A stretch of DNA of 64,000 nucleotides from Turnera subulata (Eukaryota; Streptophyta; Magnoliopsida; Malpighiales; Passifloraceae), in the NCBI GenBank assembly GCA_028386065.3, contig JAKUCV010006680.1:43089-107088 (forward strand), read 5' to 3'. The translations under genes and the position numbers were made by a program. Each line of letters begins with the position of its first letter. Position 1 is the stretch's first letter. The notes under the pieces are model-generated. The model was not told the DNA's origin, did not search any database, and saw only the letters and a program-made list of their open reading frames with translations. This document shows, in pieces, positions 49,954-62,070 of the stretch.

Positions 49954-52215
49954 ATGGCAGAGCCCAGCACTAGCTACATCAACATTGGATCATCCCCACC
50001 AATAGCCAAGATAGCTCAGGACCATCTCTTCACAATCCTGCTCCTGCTTCCTATAGACTCAATCCTGTCCTTTGCCATGACCTGCAAGAGATTCAACACC
50101 TTGACCACCTCTGATACACTGTGGGAGTCCATATGCAGGAGGGAGTGGGGGTCCACATCAGTGGATGCTCTTAAGTCTTCCATGAAGGCCATCAATCAGC
50201 AGTTGGTGTGGATGAGGATATACAAGCAAGTCTCTAAGCTTGATTCAGTCACTTGCCATAAGCTGTCAGACCCAGATGCGGAAATGGTGCTACCAAGCCC
50301 CAGGGCCTCTCACTCTCTCAACTTTGTATCCGATTGCCTGGTATTGTTTGGTGGTGGCTGTGAGGGAGGTCAGTCCATCTATATCTTTTGCTTGATTTGG
50401 ATCTCCTGATTCACCCCAACATCCCTGGTTACTGTTTCTGGTGCAGCCAACTGAGTTTGGCCTTCAAAATCATATGGCTTTGCCTACCTTAGAAGTTTCC
50501 CGATAAGAAAGTGAACATAGTTGCATGTAAAAACAAGTATGTTTTCATCAATACACTAAATCTTAAATGCCAGACACAGTTTACTGCTATGACTTGCAAA
50601 CAAAACACTAGGATTGGTTTCATTACATTCTCTCTGTCTTCTCATGCATTGCATCTCAGTTGAGCACGTGTCACTTTAAATGTCTGATAGATTCAGAAAC
50701 AGGCACAAATAGAGCAAGAATTTAGGATTCGAACTGATTGGCAAATAGCCTAAACTCTGGGGAGTTGAGTTATGCATGTCATGGAAAGATAACAGCAAAA
50801 CATAGTTCAACAATTGGGCTAAACATGGTGGCCAAGCGATTCGCTTCCCGAGAGCCTGGTCCAGTGGTCGTCCAATGTAAGAATAACAAACGACACAACA
50901 TAAGTGAAACAGAAGCACATGCAAGTTCCTTAATTTAAAGCTGTAAGAGGCATCACTTTAACCAATCGGATATACCAAGCAATCTAGTGAGGAAAGAAAT
51001 CATACTACATATATATATATTCTGATATTCTGAATAGCCCTTGCAAAAAGTTTAGTTCAAGAGAAAGTAACTGCAACTAGCCAGGACATACGCTCTTCTC
51101 AAGTTTTGCTTTGCGCGAGTTATCTCCACTAATGCATGCACTCATATCTTTTTGTAATTCCTGTGCCTTACCTTTTCCTTCTTGTTTATTCTAAACCAAA
51201 TTGTAACCATTTCATCCTTTTGTTTTCGCGTGGTACAGGACGCCATCTAGATGACACATGGCTGGCATATGTAGGCAATGATTTCCAGATGAAGTTGAAG
51301 TGGCAGAAGATCAATGCAGGAGTTCCTAGCGGGAGGTTTGGCCATACATGTGTTGTCATTGGTGATAAGCTTGTTCTATTCGGAGGAATCAACGATCGAG
51401 GATTCCGGCACAACGATACCTGGGTGGGACAAGTAGTGTCCAGTGAGAATCTTGAGTGTATAAGCTTATCATGGAAGTTGCTGGAGCTGAGTTCCAATGT
51501 TGCACCTCCACCTCGAGGGGCTCACGCTGCATGTTGCATTGACAAAAGGAAGCTGGCTATCCTTGGAGGGATAGGGCTGGATGGTGTTAGGCTGGGTGAC
51601 ACCTGGGTTTTAGAACTTTCAGAGGATTTGTGCTTTGGTGCATGGCGTGAGGTGGTAACTCATCCATCACCTCCACCTCGTTCAGGACATTCATTGGCAT
51701 GCATAGAGGGGATAGGAGCGGTTCTATTTGGAGGAAGAGGGTTGGGATACGAGGTGCTCCATGATGTCTGGCTGCTGCAAATGCTCGAGGGTGAAGGGAC
51801 ATGGGTGCAGCTTCTTTACGGATTGCAGAACATAGCTCATGGATTCTCTCTCCCTCGGGTTGGTCACTCGGCTATACCGATTTTAGGAGGTAGGCTGCTG
51901 ATATATGGAGGAGAAGATTCATACAGGCATAGGAAGGACGATTTTTGGGTGTTGGACATTAGCGCAGTTGCCTCCACTGAGGTGCAGCCAACTGCATTGA
52001 TTTCAAAGACATTGCAGCCAAATATGTGGAGAAGGGTCAAAGCGCAGGGTTATAAACCCAACAGCAGGTCATTCCATCGAGCCTGCATAGATCGTTCCGG
52101 GCAGTACTTGTATGTATTTGGTGGAATGGTGGATGGCTTACTTAACCCTGCTGAAGCATCTGGTTTAAGGTTTGACGGGGAGCTCTTTCTGGTGCAACTT
52201 CTGACTCAGCTGTAA
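49954..52215 (+). CDS. F-box/kelch-repeat protein
   Basis: Predicted 463-aa protein from two exons, 49954-50368 and 51239-52215 (1,392 nt), split by an 870-bp intron. An N-terminal F-box (DHLFTILLLLPIDSILSFAMTCKRFNTLTTSDTLWESICRREWG, about residues 22-67) would bind the SKP1 adaptor of an SCF ubiquitin ligase. Kelch-type repeats follow and form a propeller for target binding: PSPRASHSLNFVSDCLVLFGGG, SGRFGHTCVVIGDKLVLFGG, PPPRGAHAACCIDKRKLAILGG, PPPRSGHSLACIEGIGAVLFGG, LPRVGHSAIPILGGRLLIYGG and NSRSFHRACIDRSGQYLYVFGG. Each has the paired Gly and following D-W/D-T-W typical of kelch units (LDDTWLAY, HNDTWVGQ, LGDTWVLE, LHDVWLLQ). The closest known relation is the Arabidopsis At1g51550-type F-box. 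The target is unknown. Confidence 0.93.
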
Positions 52216-52804
52216 TCAGTAAAACAAGCATGCTTAGTCTAATCTGAGTAGCTTCAGAAATATGCTTAGCCTTCTTTTTCTTTTCTTTATTAGGGGGACA
52301 AATGTGCTTTAGTATTCTTATTAATAGTGGTTCTCCCAGGCTGCTGCGTAGTGGCTCTGTGTTCAATGTACATGAATTATGGCGTGTTAGTATCGGAAGA
52401 ATCATCTGAGATCCAGAAGTAAAATCAATAAAGTTATTGTTTAATACTCTCTTTAAACCTTTGATCATATTCTCCAGAAAACTGACTTGAAAACCCAAAC
52501 TTTCTGCTCATTCATACGCATGCTTCTTCACATTTTCGAAAAAAAGATGAATCATGTACTTTTATCTATTACTGAAACGAAGTTTTACTACCCAGAGCAT
52601 ACAATACAAACAGGGAAATTTCACTCCGTTTGCTTACAATTGGGTAAGAACAGCTGATGACCGAGCCAAAGGTACAAGAAACGCTACGACTAAGGATAGA
52701 GTTACAAAAAATTTCCTACCAATAGAATAGGAACGGATGATTTGATATCAGAATAAATGGTTAGAATGACAGAAACACATATGTATACGGGCATATATAT
52801 AAGA
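52216..52804. other. Convergent 3' regions of the two kelch genes
   Basis: Tail-to-tail spacer of 589 bp holding both 3' UTRs. No coding exon seen. Confidence 0.5.
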
Positions 52805-55800
52805 TCATGAGTTCAGTTTCAATTTGGTCCTCCACATTTCCGCAATAACCTTCTTTGGTGCTGGATCATCTGGCCCTCTGTCTCGCTGTCCTGATGTAAA
52901 GTACAACCATCCATTCCAGAACCCAACCAGTGTTGTTTTCACACGATAAGGAAGCTTTCCAATGACCGACCATTTCTGCAAAGATCGATCGATCATCAAA
53001 CTTATACAAATGCATCAAGGATTCGATCCTGAAATCTCAACTAATAAAAACATATTTATCTCTTAAAAGCAGTTCCACCAGACAAAGGCATTAAAGGTTG
53101 GGATTACACAAAAGATAGACAGCGCATTGTGCAAGCCAAAATACAGAATGTGGCATACCCTTTCCAAAAGCAACAAACAAACAACCAGGTAGTCAGAGAA
53201 TGAGGCAAATATAGGGCAGTCACAAAGTATCACAATGGGCTTAACGAATTTTAAAGCTCATACCTCCGTATTCAAGTTGAACTGGAAAATCTCACCAACG
53301 AGGACCATCTTTTTAGTCACAGGGTGCTTCTCTGTGGTCCCACCAGCAATAACTATGGAATTGTTAACAACTACCCAAGCAAACTCAATGTGAGAATCGG
53401 GCTTTGGCATAGAAGGCAAAGGTTTCCACTTCATCTCATCATCAAGCATGTAAACATCTCCATATACAACCTGAAAAACATCAGGAACTGTCAAATAAAT
53501 CAACATTATCAGATATAATAAATAAGGGAAGGAAGCAGAGCTGAAGAGACAAGCTCATAGGTTTTATAGTTCGCAGTCTCAAAGAACTTCAATTTTAGGT
53601 TCAAGTTATTGTAGCAACTTTCGCGCAAGCATGCAAACAAGATGCTGAAGTGGTTTGAACAGGGTTAGAATTTTAAATTCTATTTGGATTCAGTACCAAA
53701 ATTAATTGACAAGTAAGGTTTCAGAAAATTATAAGAATATCTACACTCCACAAATTAAGATTTCCTTATAAGAAGCAAAAACCTAAGAAGCTGGTCATCT
53801 TTAAGATAAAATACACTTTGTTTTCTCAAAAGTGGAGGACTAATGATGTTTGGATCCTGCATTTTCTTTTCAGTCAAACATGGGGATCAAACAAAGAAAA
53901 AGGTAATTGAGGCTTAAACAATCACAGTATACAGAAGAATATCACAGCCAATGGAAAGTTGATATAGTGGAAAATGAATTATTACTGGCAGCTTACCTCA
54001 TTCCTGCGGGAGCATTTGAAGATAGGCGATCCAGGTTTGGCCATAAAATCACCTTCTTGGCCACCAATAATGTAAAGTCGATCGTCAACCACAATGCAAG
54101 CCCTTTGTTAACATAAAGACACAACAGATCAATAGAAAGCTGATAAGATTATCGCAACATAAGTGAAAAATCAAACTTCGCATTTCAAAATAGCACAGAT
54201 AGGAGAACAAATCATTTTAAGCACGTGAGTCGATCTTATTAAGCTTTTGGACGAAAGTCCATTTAATTCCCTAGGACTCTAAACCATAATAGCCAACGCC
54301 TCAAAAACAACATCCAATATGCTTGTTCCATTGCAAGGTTTATTATTGTGATAGCCAGTATGAGAAGAACACTTTAATACAAAAATGTGAAACTTTCACT
54401 CTGCAATCTATGGCAATTAGATCAAAACAACTATAAGTTTATATATCAATGGAACATAAGGAATAATCAAGGTTCACTCAATGTATCTCAACAAACCTGT
54501 GAGGCCCCCCATGGGGAATGGGTATTTCAGTCCTCCACTCCTTTTCCAAAGGTTTGCCATCTTTGACAGCAAGACTCCAATGCTCTAACCGTGGAGTATA
54601 TCTATTCTCCCCACTGCCACCCATGACATGGAGTCTACCTCTCCAAAGTTGAGTTGCTGGCGCATACCTGAACATTTTTAATCAATGAACAGAAGAAAAA
54701 TAAGAGAACGTACTAGTTCAGGTTATGCCTAACTATAGCGACCAAGACATCCCAGCATTAACACAACAGATTGCAACCATACATTCAACAGCAACACTAT
54801 TTCTCCCACAGGAACCTCACCCAATTTATCCAAGCGACAAAGTCATCACTAAAAACTTCTAATGCAATCCAAACTTTCCAGAATACCCATCAATAAATCT
54901 CTGCACTCTTGGGAGTCATTCCAAACAGATTGTGGAATGAGTATAGTCCACTAGCATCAACAGTTTCCGAGGGTAGAAACAAAAAACAGCAGAATCAAGG
55001 AGAACAACAACTTAAACAAAATAGGACGGCTTAAACATGCCACTTATTGGAAGCCACGTTATGTAAGCACAACGACACACACATACCTAGGAAATGGGAG
55101 AGGCGGCAAATCCCCCCATTGCTTAGTCTCAGTGTCTAACACAAATGTGCGAGCAGTAGGTCCTCTGCATTGCGGACCATACTGTCCTGTGACAATGTAA
55201 ATATATCTCCCATCCGTAACCATTCCCAAATGTGAATGCGCCATCTCTTTGGGCATATCAATCCTTCCTACCCATTTGTCATCTGTAAAGTTGTAAATGT
55301 CAACATGTGAATGCACCTATCACAGACAAACACAGAGAAAAAGCCAAATCAAAAAGAATTAACGCCACAACAGTGCTACTCTAAAAGCAAGAACATCAAA
55401 ATACGAAACAATCAGGGATAGCAGAAACAGGAAAGGAGTTAGGAAAGGCAGCTTACACTATTAATAGTTCCATATCCGGCAAAAACGTAAAAAAGGTCCT
55501 TAATTTGAATTGCAGCCCCATCTAAGCGAGGCACAGGGGCATCGGCCATCCTTTGCCATTCCAATTCAGGAGCAGGCAAATCAGCAAAGGTTGCAGATAA
55601 GAATCTCCCCGATCCATCCTGAGTATCACTCTTCTCTTTGCCTTTACTTTCCTCGGCTGTTACCTACACACATAAACACCGCAGCAACAGAAGCAAAACA
55701 ACAATTCAGTAGAAAAGGTTGGGGCTTTGCCAATAAAAACAGGAGCTTTACAAGTAAGTAAAGGCAAATGAAGGAAGCAAAAAAAAAAAAGGGTATACCT

Positions 55801-56011
55801 TGGGCGGGGGGGTTTTGTAGGGGACGATGATCTGGGTGGTTTGGGAGTTACGAACAGATACCCATCTGGAGATGGAATTAAACCCAGAAGAAGACGCCCA
55901 AAGATAATCAGCAATGAGGCCAAAACCGAACAAAGCCGCGCAAAGAATGACCAATCGGGTGGACTTGTTGTGCTTCCCTGAAGAAGCAGCTGATGCACGC
56001 ACCATCACCAT
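52805..56011 (-). CDS. Membrane-anchored kelch-repeat protein
   Basis: Predicted 434-aa protein. Exons 56011-55799, 55663-55457, 55316-55087, 54667-54497, 54102-53997, 53470-53264, 52975-52805 sum to 1,305 nt. A short basic N-terminus and a TM (STRLVILCAALFGFGLIADYLWA) suggest a type II membrane protein facing the endomembrane lumen. Kelch blades follow: VPRLDGAAIQIKDLFYVFAGY, MAHSHLGMVTDGRYIYIVTGQYG, YAPATQLWRGRLHVMGGSGE, PHRACIVVDDRLYIIGGQEG, IEFAWVVVNNSIVIAGGTTE and VKTTLVGFWNGWLYFTSGQR, six blades in all. Plant proteins of this galactose-oxidase/kelch type (for example the At1g51540 and At3g27220 class) have no assigned function. It is not related in architecture to the F-box kelch gene next door, which has no TM. 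Confidence 0.93.
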
Positions 56012-56627
56012 CTCTCCTCATCTATGCATCTGCTGCTGCATACACATTATTATATATCACAAAATCAAACACTCTTTACTCCCTGGGTTGTGTGTGTAGT
56101 TACTAAGCTTGGCTTCCTTTTGATTGAAAGTGAAATAGAGAAGAGAGATGACAGATGATGATGATGATATATTAGATCTTGATTTACAAATCAAAAAACA
56201 AAAACACCGACACACACGACATGTCAGTCGCTGTGGGCCGCGGGTCTTCTTTAAGAATAAACTAAATAACCCTAGCGCGTGCCACAAACCTCCTTATATA
56301 AAATAGAACCTTAACGAAAATATAAAAAGCGGCGGCTGCTGCTGCTGCTTTATTCCGTTTTTATTTTTTGGGCTGCAAACTCTATTCATATCATAAGACA
56401 GACAAGTGACAAGAGGTAAAGATTCATACTTTTGTATCTTTGTTCCTGTTTTTCTTCATTGTAATCCTTAGTTTAATAACGGTTATGTTATAGCTCTCTG
56501 GCTTTTATAAGGTTTTTGTTATTACTTGATTCGGGATTTGTATTACATTGTGTTCTTCTTTTTTTTTTCCCGTGAAACAATATAATAGAAAAAAGAAGAA
56601 TTCTTTTGTAAACAGAAACAGACAGCC
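56012..56627. promoter_or_regulatory. Bidirectional promoter of kelch and NMD3 genes
   Basis: 616 bp between two divergent start codons. It contains a site II motif TGGGCC at 56234-56239 and a telo-box-like AACCCTAG at 56268-56275, on the NMD3 side a TATATAAAA near 56295, and a (gct)n run near 56333-56350. Site II plus telo-box matches promoters of ribosome biogenesis genes. Confidence 0.6.
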
Positions 56628-58151
56628 ATGGCGGCGGCGGAAGGAGGCATGTTTATGGTTCATCAAACCATTGGTGGTAGTGTGTTGTGTTGTAAGTGTG
56701 GGATCCCAATGCAGCCAAACGCAGCCAATATGTGCGTCAAATGCCTCCGCTCTGAGATTGACATCACCGAAGGTCTGCGCAGGTATGTGATCATCGCGCA
56801 TTGCCCCGAGTGCGATAGCTACTTGCACGACAAATCTTGGATTAAGGCTCAACTAGAATCCACCGACCTCTTGGCTCTCTGTATCAAGAAGCTCAACCTG
56901 ATCAAGGCGGTTAGGCTGGTGCACGCCGAATTTGTGTGGACTGAGCCCCATTCCAAGAGGATCAAAGTCAGGCTAAGGGTGCAGAAGGAGGTGCTTCACG
57001 GAGCAGTGCTTGAGCAGACTTACGTTGCAGAGTATACCCAGAAAGAGCAGATGTGTGAGGCTTGCACCAGGGTTCAGGCCAATCCCGACCAGTGGGTCGC
57101 TGCTGTCCAGCTCCGACAACATGTGCCTCATAGGAGGACTCTGTTCTACTTGGAGCAGCTGATTTTGAAGCATGGTGCGGCTGTTCGTGCCATCAAAATC
57201 AAGCAGGTGGATCATGGTATGGATTTCTTCTTTGGGAACCGGAGCCATGCTGTCAAGTTCAAGAATTTCTTGGCTGCGGTTGCTCCGGTTGATGGTTGTG
57301 GTGACCCCCACAAAAAGCTTGTCTCCCAAGATCACAAGAGTAATAACTGCAATTACAAGTATACTTATCCTGTTGAGGTTAGCCCTATTTGTCGTGAAGA
57401 TCTTGTCTGCCTGCCTCCAGATGTTGCTCGTGGTTTGGGGAACATTGGCCCTCTTGTGATTTGCACTAAAGTCACTAATAGCATTGCCTTGTTGGATCCT
57501 CTGACTTTGAGATCCTGCTACTTGGATGCGAAGGAGTATTGGAGGTCACCCTTTAAGTCTCTACTGACTAGTAGGCAGCTTGTTGAATATATTGTGTTGG
57601 ATGTTGACGTTGATGGATCCAAGTATGCTCTGGCTGATGTGCAAGTGGCTCGTTTGTCGGATTTTGGGAAGAATGATGCAATCTTCTCTGTCAAAACTCA
57701 TCTGGGCCATCTTTTGAAACCTGGTGATCATGCACTTGGTTATGACCTGTATGCAGCTAATTGTAATGACAGCGAGCTTGACAAGTACACAAAGTTGGAC
57801 CCTCCAGACGCGATTCTGATAAAGAAAAGCTATGAAGAGAAGCGTCGCTCAAAACCTGGAAAGCCTCGTGCATGGAAGCTCAAGTCCCTCAACATGGAAG
57901 TGGATGACTCTTCTAGAGGTCCAACCGAGCAAGAAAAGATGAACTCCGAGTATGAAGAATTCTTGAGGGATCTGGAGGAGAACCCTGATCTGAGGTTCAA
58001 CATCTCTTTGTACCGTGATAGAGAATATCAAGCATCGGAGGAGAGGGCATCCATGACTGATGTTGATGATGTGCCATCTGTTCCCTTGGAGGAGTTGCTT
58101 GCTGATCTTGATTTGAGTGATGGGGAAGATGACGATCATATGAGTGAATGA
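56628..58151 (+). CDS. NMD3: 60S ribosomal export protein NMD3
   Basis: Intronless 507-aa protein. NMD3 binds the nascent 60S subunit and links it to the CRM1/exportin-1 receptor for nuclear export. The N-terminus has paired zinc motifs: CCKCGIPM with CVKCLRSE (C21, C22, C24, C36, C39 region) and HCPECDSYL, then CEACTRVQANPDQWVAAVQLRQHVPHRRT. Middle blocks typical of the family include DFFFGNRSHAVKFKNFL, VEVSPICREDLVCLP, SIALLDPLTLR and YWRSPFKSL. A C-terminal acidic tail with a leucine-rich NES-like segment (LEELLADLDLSDGEDDD) is present. The length agrees with plant NMD3. The start at 56628 sits in an atggcggcggcgg context and no earlier in-frame ATG gives a better match. Confidence 0.96.
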   Translation: MAAAEGGMFMVHQTIGGSVLCCKCGIPMQPNAANMCVKCLRSEIDITEGLRRYVIIAHCPECDSYLHDKSWIKAQLESTDLLALCIKKLNLIKAVRLVHAEFVWTEPHSKRIKVRLRVQKEVLHGAVLEQTYVAEYTQKEQMCEACTRVQANPDQWVAAVQLRQHVPHRRTLFYLEQLILKHGAAVRAIKIKQVDHGMDFFFGNRSHAVKFKNFLAAVAPVDGCGDPHKKLVSQDHKSNNCNYKYTYPVEVSPICREDLVCLPPDVARGLGNIGPLVICTKVTNSIALLDPLTLRSCYLDAKEYWRSPFKSLLTSRQLVEYIVLDVDVDGSKYALADVQVARLSDFGKNDAIFSVKTHLGHLLKPGDHALGYDLYAANCNDSELDKYTKLDPPDAILIKKSYEEKRRSKPGKPRAWKLKSLNMEVDDSSRGPTEQEKMNSEYEEFLRDLEENPDLRFNISLYRDREYQASEERASMTDVDDVPSVPLEELLADLDLSDGEDDDHMSE

Positions 58152-58502
58152 CCATGTCTTTTTTTTTTTTTTTTCTCTTGAACACAATCTCAGTAGCTAA
58201 AAATTAATGTCTTTGGGAATCTATTTTTGCTTATGATGACTGATTGATTTCATTGAAATAGTTGGAAATCTCTATTTTTGCAAACATATAATTTTACTAT
58301 TGCATACATTGATATGGACGAGGATGATATTCTTATTGATGGTAATTTATTGTCAGTAGAGGAAGAGCTATACTGTGTAAGCGGCAAATTATATATATGT
58401 CACTGAAATTCTCTTCAGAATTCCAGCTTTTTTTAAAATTTATGCAGAGAAGCAAATTAAAAAAAAAAAAACCGCCTGTACTGTGGGGGACAAGCAAGGT
58501 TT
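58152..58502. other. 3' region of NMD3
   Basis: T-rich 3' UTR directly after the stop, then AT-rich sequence. Confidence 0.45.
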
Positions 58503-58576
58503 TTTTAATAATCCATGTAGGCATGATTTTATGGATTATTAAAAAAAAAAAATCATGCCTACATGGATTATTAAAA
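58503..58576. repeat. Perfect 28-bp inverted repeat (foldback), 18-bp loop
   Basis: Arms 58503-58530 and 58549-58576 are exact reverse complements (core taatccatgtaggcatgatt). The 18-bp loop atggattattaaaaaaaa also repeats an internal piece of the arm. No target duplication is evident. It may be a foldback MITE end or the product of a template switch. Confidence 0.9.
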
Positions 58577-59234
58577 CACTGTCATGACAAGCAAGATCCA
58601 AATCTAATTCTCACCAAAACATGCCTATACGTTTGCAAATTATGATGGATATTTGATATAAGGGAATAAGCAAACCAGAAAAACGAATTAATCCCCCAGG
58701 TGAGGACAATTGAAAGCTAACTTTTTGCCAAATTATCCGACACTTATCACTTCCTATTACATTTCAAGTAAAGCCCCGAAATGCAGCAGTCCCTTCCAGT
58801 TTTGCATCCGGAATCCAGATGAAACAACAGTGAACATCATTTCCAACAAGTCATGTAAAAGTAACGCAGCTTCTACTATATTTAATCGATTAAAGAAAAA
58901 AAAAAGCAGTTTCTACTTGGGAACCATATATTGACAGCTCACAACATTTTCTTTCTATTTAACATTACTGCTCAAGCATGTAAACATCCCCTACAATATC
59001 AAGCCACCCCCATCACAAAAGCTTTCAAGCCCTAGCTGAAAGAGGAAAAAAAAATAATAATAATAACAATAAAATTGAAAGAAACACAGAAACTATACAC
59101 CAAGTGAAAAGGGCAAAAGAAAAACACCACCACCTGTCCATCACAATCATCTCATCACTCATCATCAATACCACCATCTTCTCCAACACCATCAATATGA
59201 ATAAAGAAAAACAGTGAGTCTATAACACAAACTA
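58577..59234. other. Intergenic / 3' region of the next minus-strand gene
   Basis: AT-rich; likely includes the 3' UTR of the membrane protein gene on the right. No coding exon recognised. Confidence 0.45.
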
Positions 59235-62070
59235 CTACACAGGTATGACATCGTTCTTTGAAGTATCTTCACATCTCAAAACAATACCCTCGAGGCTAGC
59301 TGGAAAAATGCATTTGGCCCATTGGCATCCTGTTGTAATTGGCTCGGGTGGAGGGACGATCATAAGCACGTTATCGTTCCTCTGAACAACCCCCATTACA
59401 CTAACCGTGCTTCCCTCTTTGATATACCTGTCACAGACAAAATTGCAATGATTATGTAAACCGGTTGATGATGTTTATACTTAAACCTGAAAGATAATGA
59501 TATTACGTTTCAGAAACATAACTAAAGTTGTATGAGAGAGGACTGTCCAGTTCTGGCTCGTCCAACTTCGACACAGAAAATTGTTCAGAAGTCTCAAACT
59601 ACAGAACCCCCCACCCCAAGAGAATCATAAGATAAATAAAATCCATTGCATATTAGGGCCTAATCGCACAAAAATAGGTCCAACTGAACTAATCAACTAC
59701 TTCAGATTACTGCCATATCACCCGACCCATTTCAGTGCCATGCCCTCTCACCTAGACATCAGAAATTCATATCCTATCTTCTCATCACAAAAGAAAGCAA
59801 ATTTAAGCAAATAACTCTACAAATGCAGATGCAAGGCCTAAAAAGGAAAAAGAATATATGGAAACAGTACTCTGAAAGGAAAAATAGGACCAGAAACAAT
59901 CCAAAAAGACAGAGAAAGCATTTACCCTTCTTTCATTCGCATCACACGATCATCACTTGAAAGATTCCGCTCCCCTAACCATCTGATGAACTCAGGAGAC
60001 AACTCTTCAGTACTCGGATTGACATCAATCACAAGGGAGTCATCAACATAAGGAGTTACCCTTGCTCCATATCCAGTTTTAACCAAAGCTCTCAACCCAG
60101 ATTGAAAATCAGAAATGTAGAAGTCCACTGCACGCCTCTGTAAAATAAAAATATAAAATCAACTTGACGAAAATCCTAAACCCATGTAAAGGAACCCCAG
60201 ACAAGGGCATTGATAAAATGTACGACCCTCACTCTAAAATGTACAAAGTATTCACGTCTAATGAGATACTAAAGCTTTTATACAGATATTAAAAACTGAG
60301 AAGATAGGATATGAAAATGTTTGTTACTTACTTCTAATGATCTGAGTCCCCAAGTAAAACGACGATGTGTTGGGTTGGCTGCTTTTGAGTCCCAACCTCG
60401 ATACTCATATAAACTTGTGGATGTATATACACATCTAGGGACTTTTTGGAAAGAGGATTCCAGAGGCACATTACCACAAGTGACCACCTTCAAAAACAGA
60501 AAAAAGCTGGTTTCAATTTATTTGAACATAAAGAACATGCAAATTAAAACTTCACAGCAGATCACACCTCTTCATGTGTACTAGAAAATTATTTTATAGT
60601 ATATAAAACAAATCTCTTAATACACTATTCACATTGTAACACTTTGTTTCAACCTATCCATCAGCATAGTTCATCAATCAAGCTCTGAATTCACAGTAAC
60701 GGATACAAGCAAACACACACACTCAAGTTTTGAGTGAAAGATTCACATAAACTACAATGTAGCATTGCTCACTTATGAGTTGCTTATAAACCTATCTGCA
60801 AGTGGCACACGTCTCTTCCATAAACACAGTTATTTCTGAGTATTCATAACTTTTTTATTCTGCACTGGCTTTAAAAAAATGGGAAAAAAATCCTATCAAA
60901 TCCAAATTCCTGTTTTTGTTTTCTGAATTACCGATCTAATCAATCAATATTCTTTACATAACAATTGAATTCATGGTGACAACCCTGATTCTCAAAATAA
61001 TTCACGGAAATCTCGAAACAGAGGTGTGTTCAAATCAAGAGGCAGAGGAAACAGAAATGAGTCTTTTAAATAATAGACCTAGGAACATTATAGCAGATAA
61101 GTAAGCATGTTCAAGAAATCTTAAAGTTGCAATAGCAAACATGATTCTCAGACATTAAAAGAGAGAGAAGGCATACCCCTGAGATCTTCACAAACTGCCC
61201 ATTTTTGGCATTTCGGAGCTCAGCATCTGGATACTGAGAAATGTAACCCATGATAGCTCTTCTACCAAAAAAGGTGTTCCATATGAACAATCCAGCAACA
61301 GCAGCAAAGAGAACCACAACAACGATGAGGAGGATGGCATTGTGAACTGCTCCCAAAATAAAACCACCAGCAATGAAACCCATAACAAAGAGGAGAATCA
61401 ACGACCACAATATTGGCTTGGGGAAATTTCTTCTGAAAGAGAAGTCATCATCTTGGGTAAGAACAGTCACTGCCTGATTATGAACAACAGCTGAACCTGG
61501 AAGTTTGATTGACCCCATAGATTCCAAGGGACCTGACACCTTCCGAGGCGCTCCAGATGAATTAAGAGGGCCCGAAGATATAGGCCCAGAAGTAATAAGG
61601 CCAGTTGTAGGAAGGACAGGGGCAAGGGGACCAGAGTTTTGGCGACCAGAGGGTGTTACTCCACCTGACTGTGGGCCAGAGGACTTCTTCACAGGCTCCC
61701 CATGCTTATTTAGGGGTCCAGAATTCGATTTCTTCAAGGAAGTTGAACCAGTGCCCCCAGCAGATACAGGACCAGAGGTAGTATATGCAGCCCGAGCGGC
61801 TGCATTAGGCATTGGTCCAGAATGTGAAGCTGCACCGCCAAATGATCCTGTTCTTGAAGGAGCACCAGTAATGGGTCCAGATTTCCTAGACTTTGATCCA
61901 TCCGTAGGGATATCGAACATTTTTCCCAATTCTCCTGACTTCTTGATGTCACCACCAGTATATGGCATTGCAGCAGAGCTCATTGTTGGTGTCCTTTCCT
62001 TTGGCAGCTCAGGCCGGCCTGACACATAAAGGCCATTGCTGAGCTGATGAGATGGGAAACGGGAACCCAT
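59235..62070 (-). CDS. Uncharacterised plant two-TM membrane protein (At1g16860/At1g78880-like)
   Basis: Predicted 484-aa protein. Exons 62070-61177, 60487-60332, 60137-59926, 59427-59235 sum to 1,455 nt. N-terminal disordered region (about residues 1-205) rich in Gly, Ser and repeated SGP/SGPL/SGPI motifs, starting MGSRFPSHQLSNGLYVSGRPE. Two adjacent hydrophobic helices follow (ILWSLILLFVMGFIAGGFILGAV and AILLIVVVVLFAAVAGLFIW), then RRAIMGYISQYPDAELRNAKNGQFVKISGVVTCGNVPLESS and a cytosolic-type C-terminal domain (YEYRGWDSKAANPTHRRFTWGLRSLE, RRAVDFYISDFQSGLRALVKTGYGARVTPYVDDS, then EGSTVSVMGVVQRNDNVLMIVPPPEPITTGCQW). It is often mislabelled ubiquitin-specific-protease related, but no protease motif is seen. 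Function unknown. A leader intron between about 63065 and 62080 is likely, with GTATGTG donor at 63065. Confidence 0.9.

Noticed and set aside
52805..55316. The two neighbouring kelch genes as a tandem duplicate pair
   Set aside because: They differ in architecture (F-box with two exons against TM anchor with seven exons) and in blade sequences, so adjacency is coincidental or ancestral.
61505..62029. 174-codon plus-strand open frame
   Set aside because: It is the shadow of the Gly/Ser/Pro-repeat exon of the minus-strand membrane protein.
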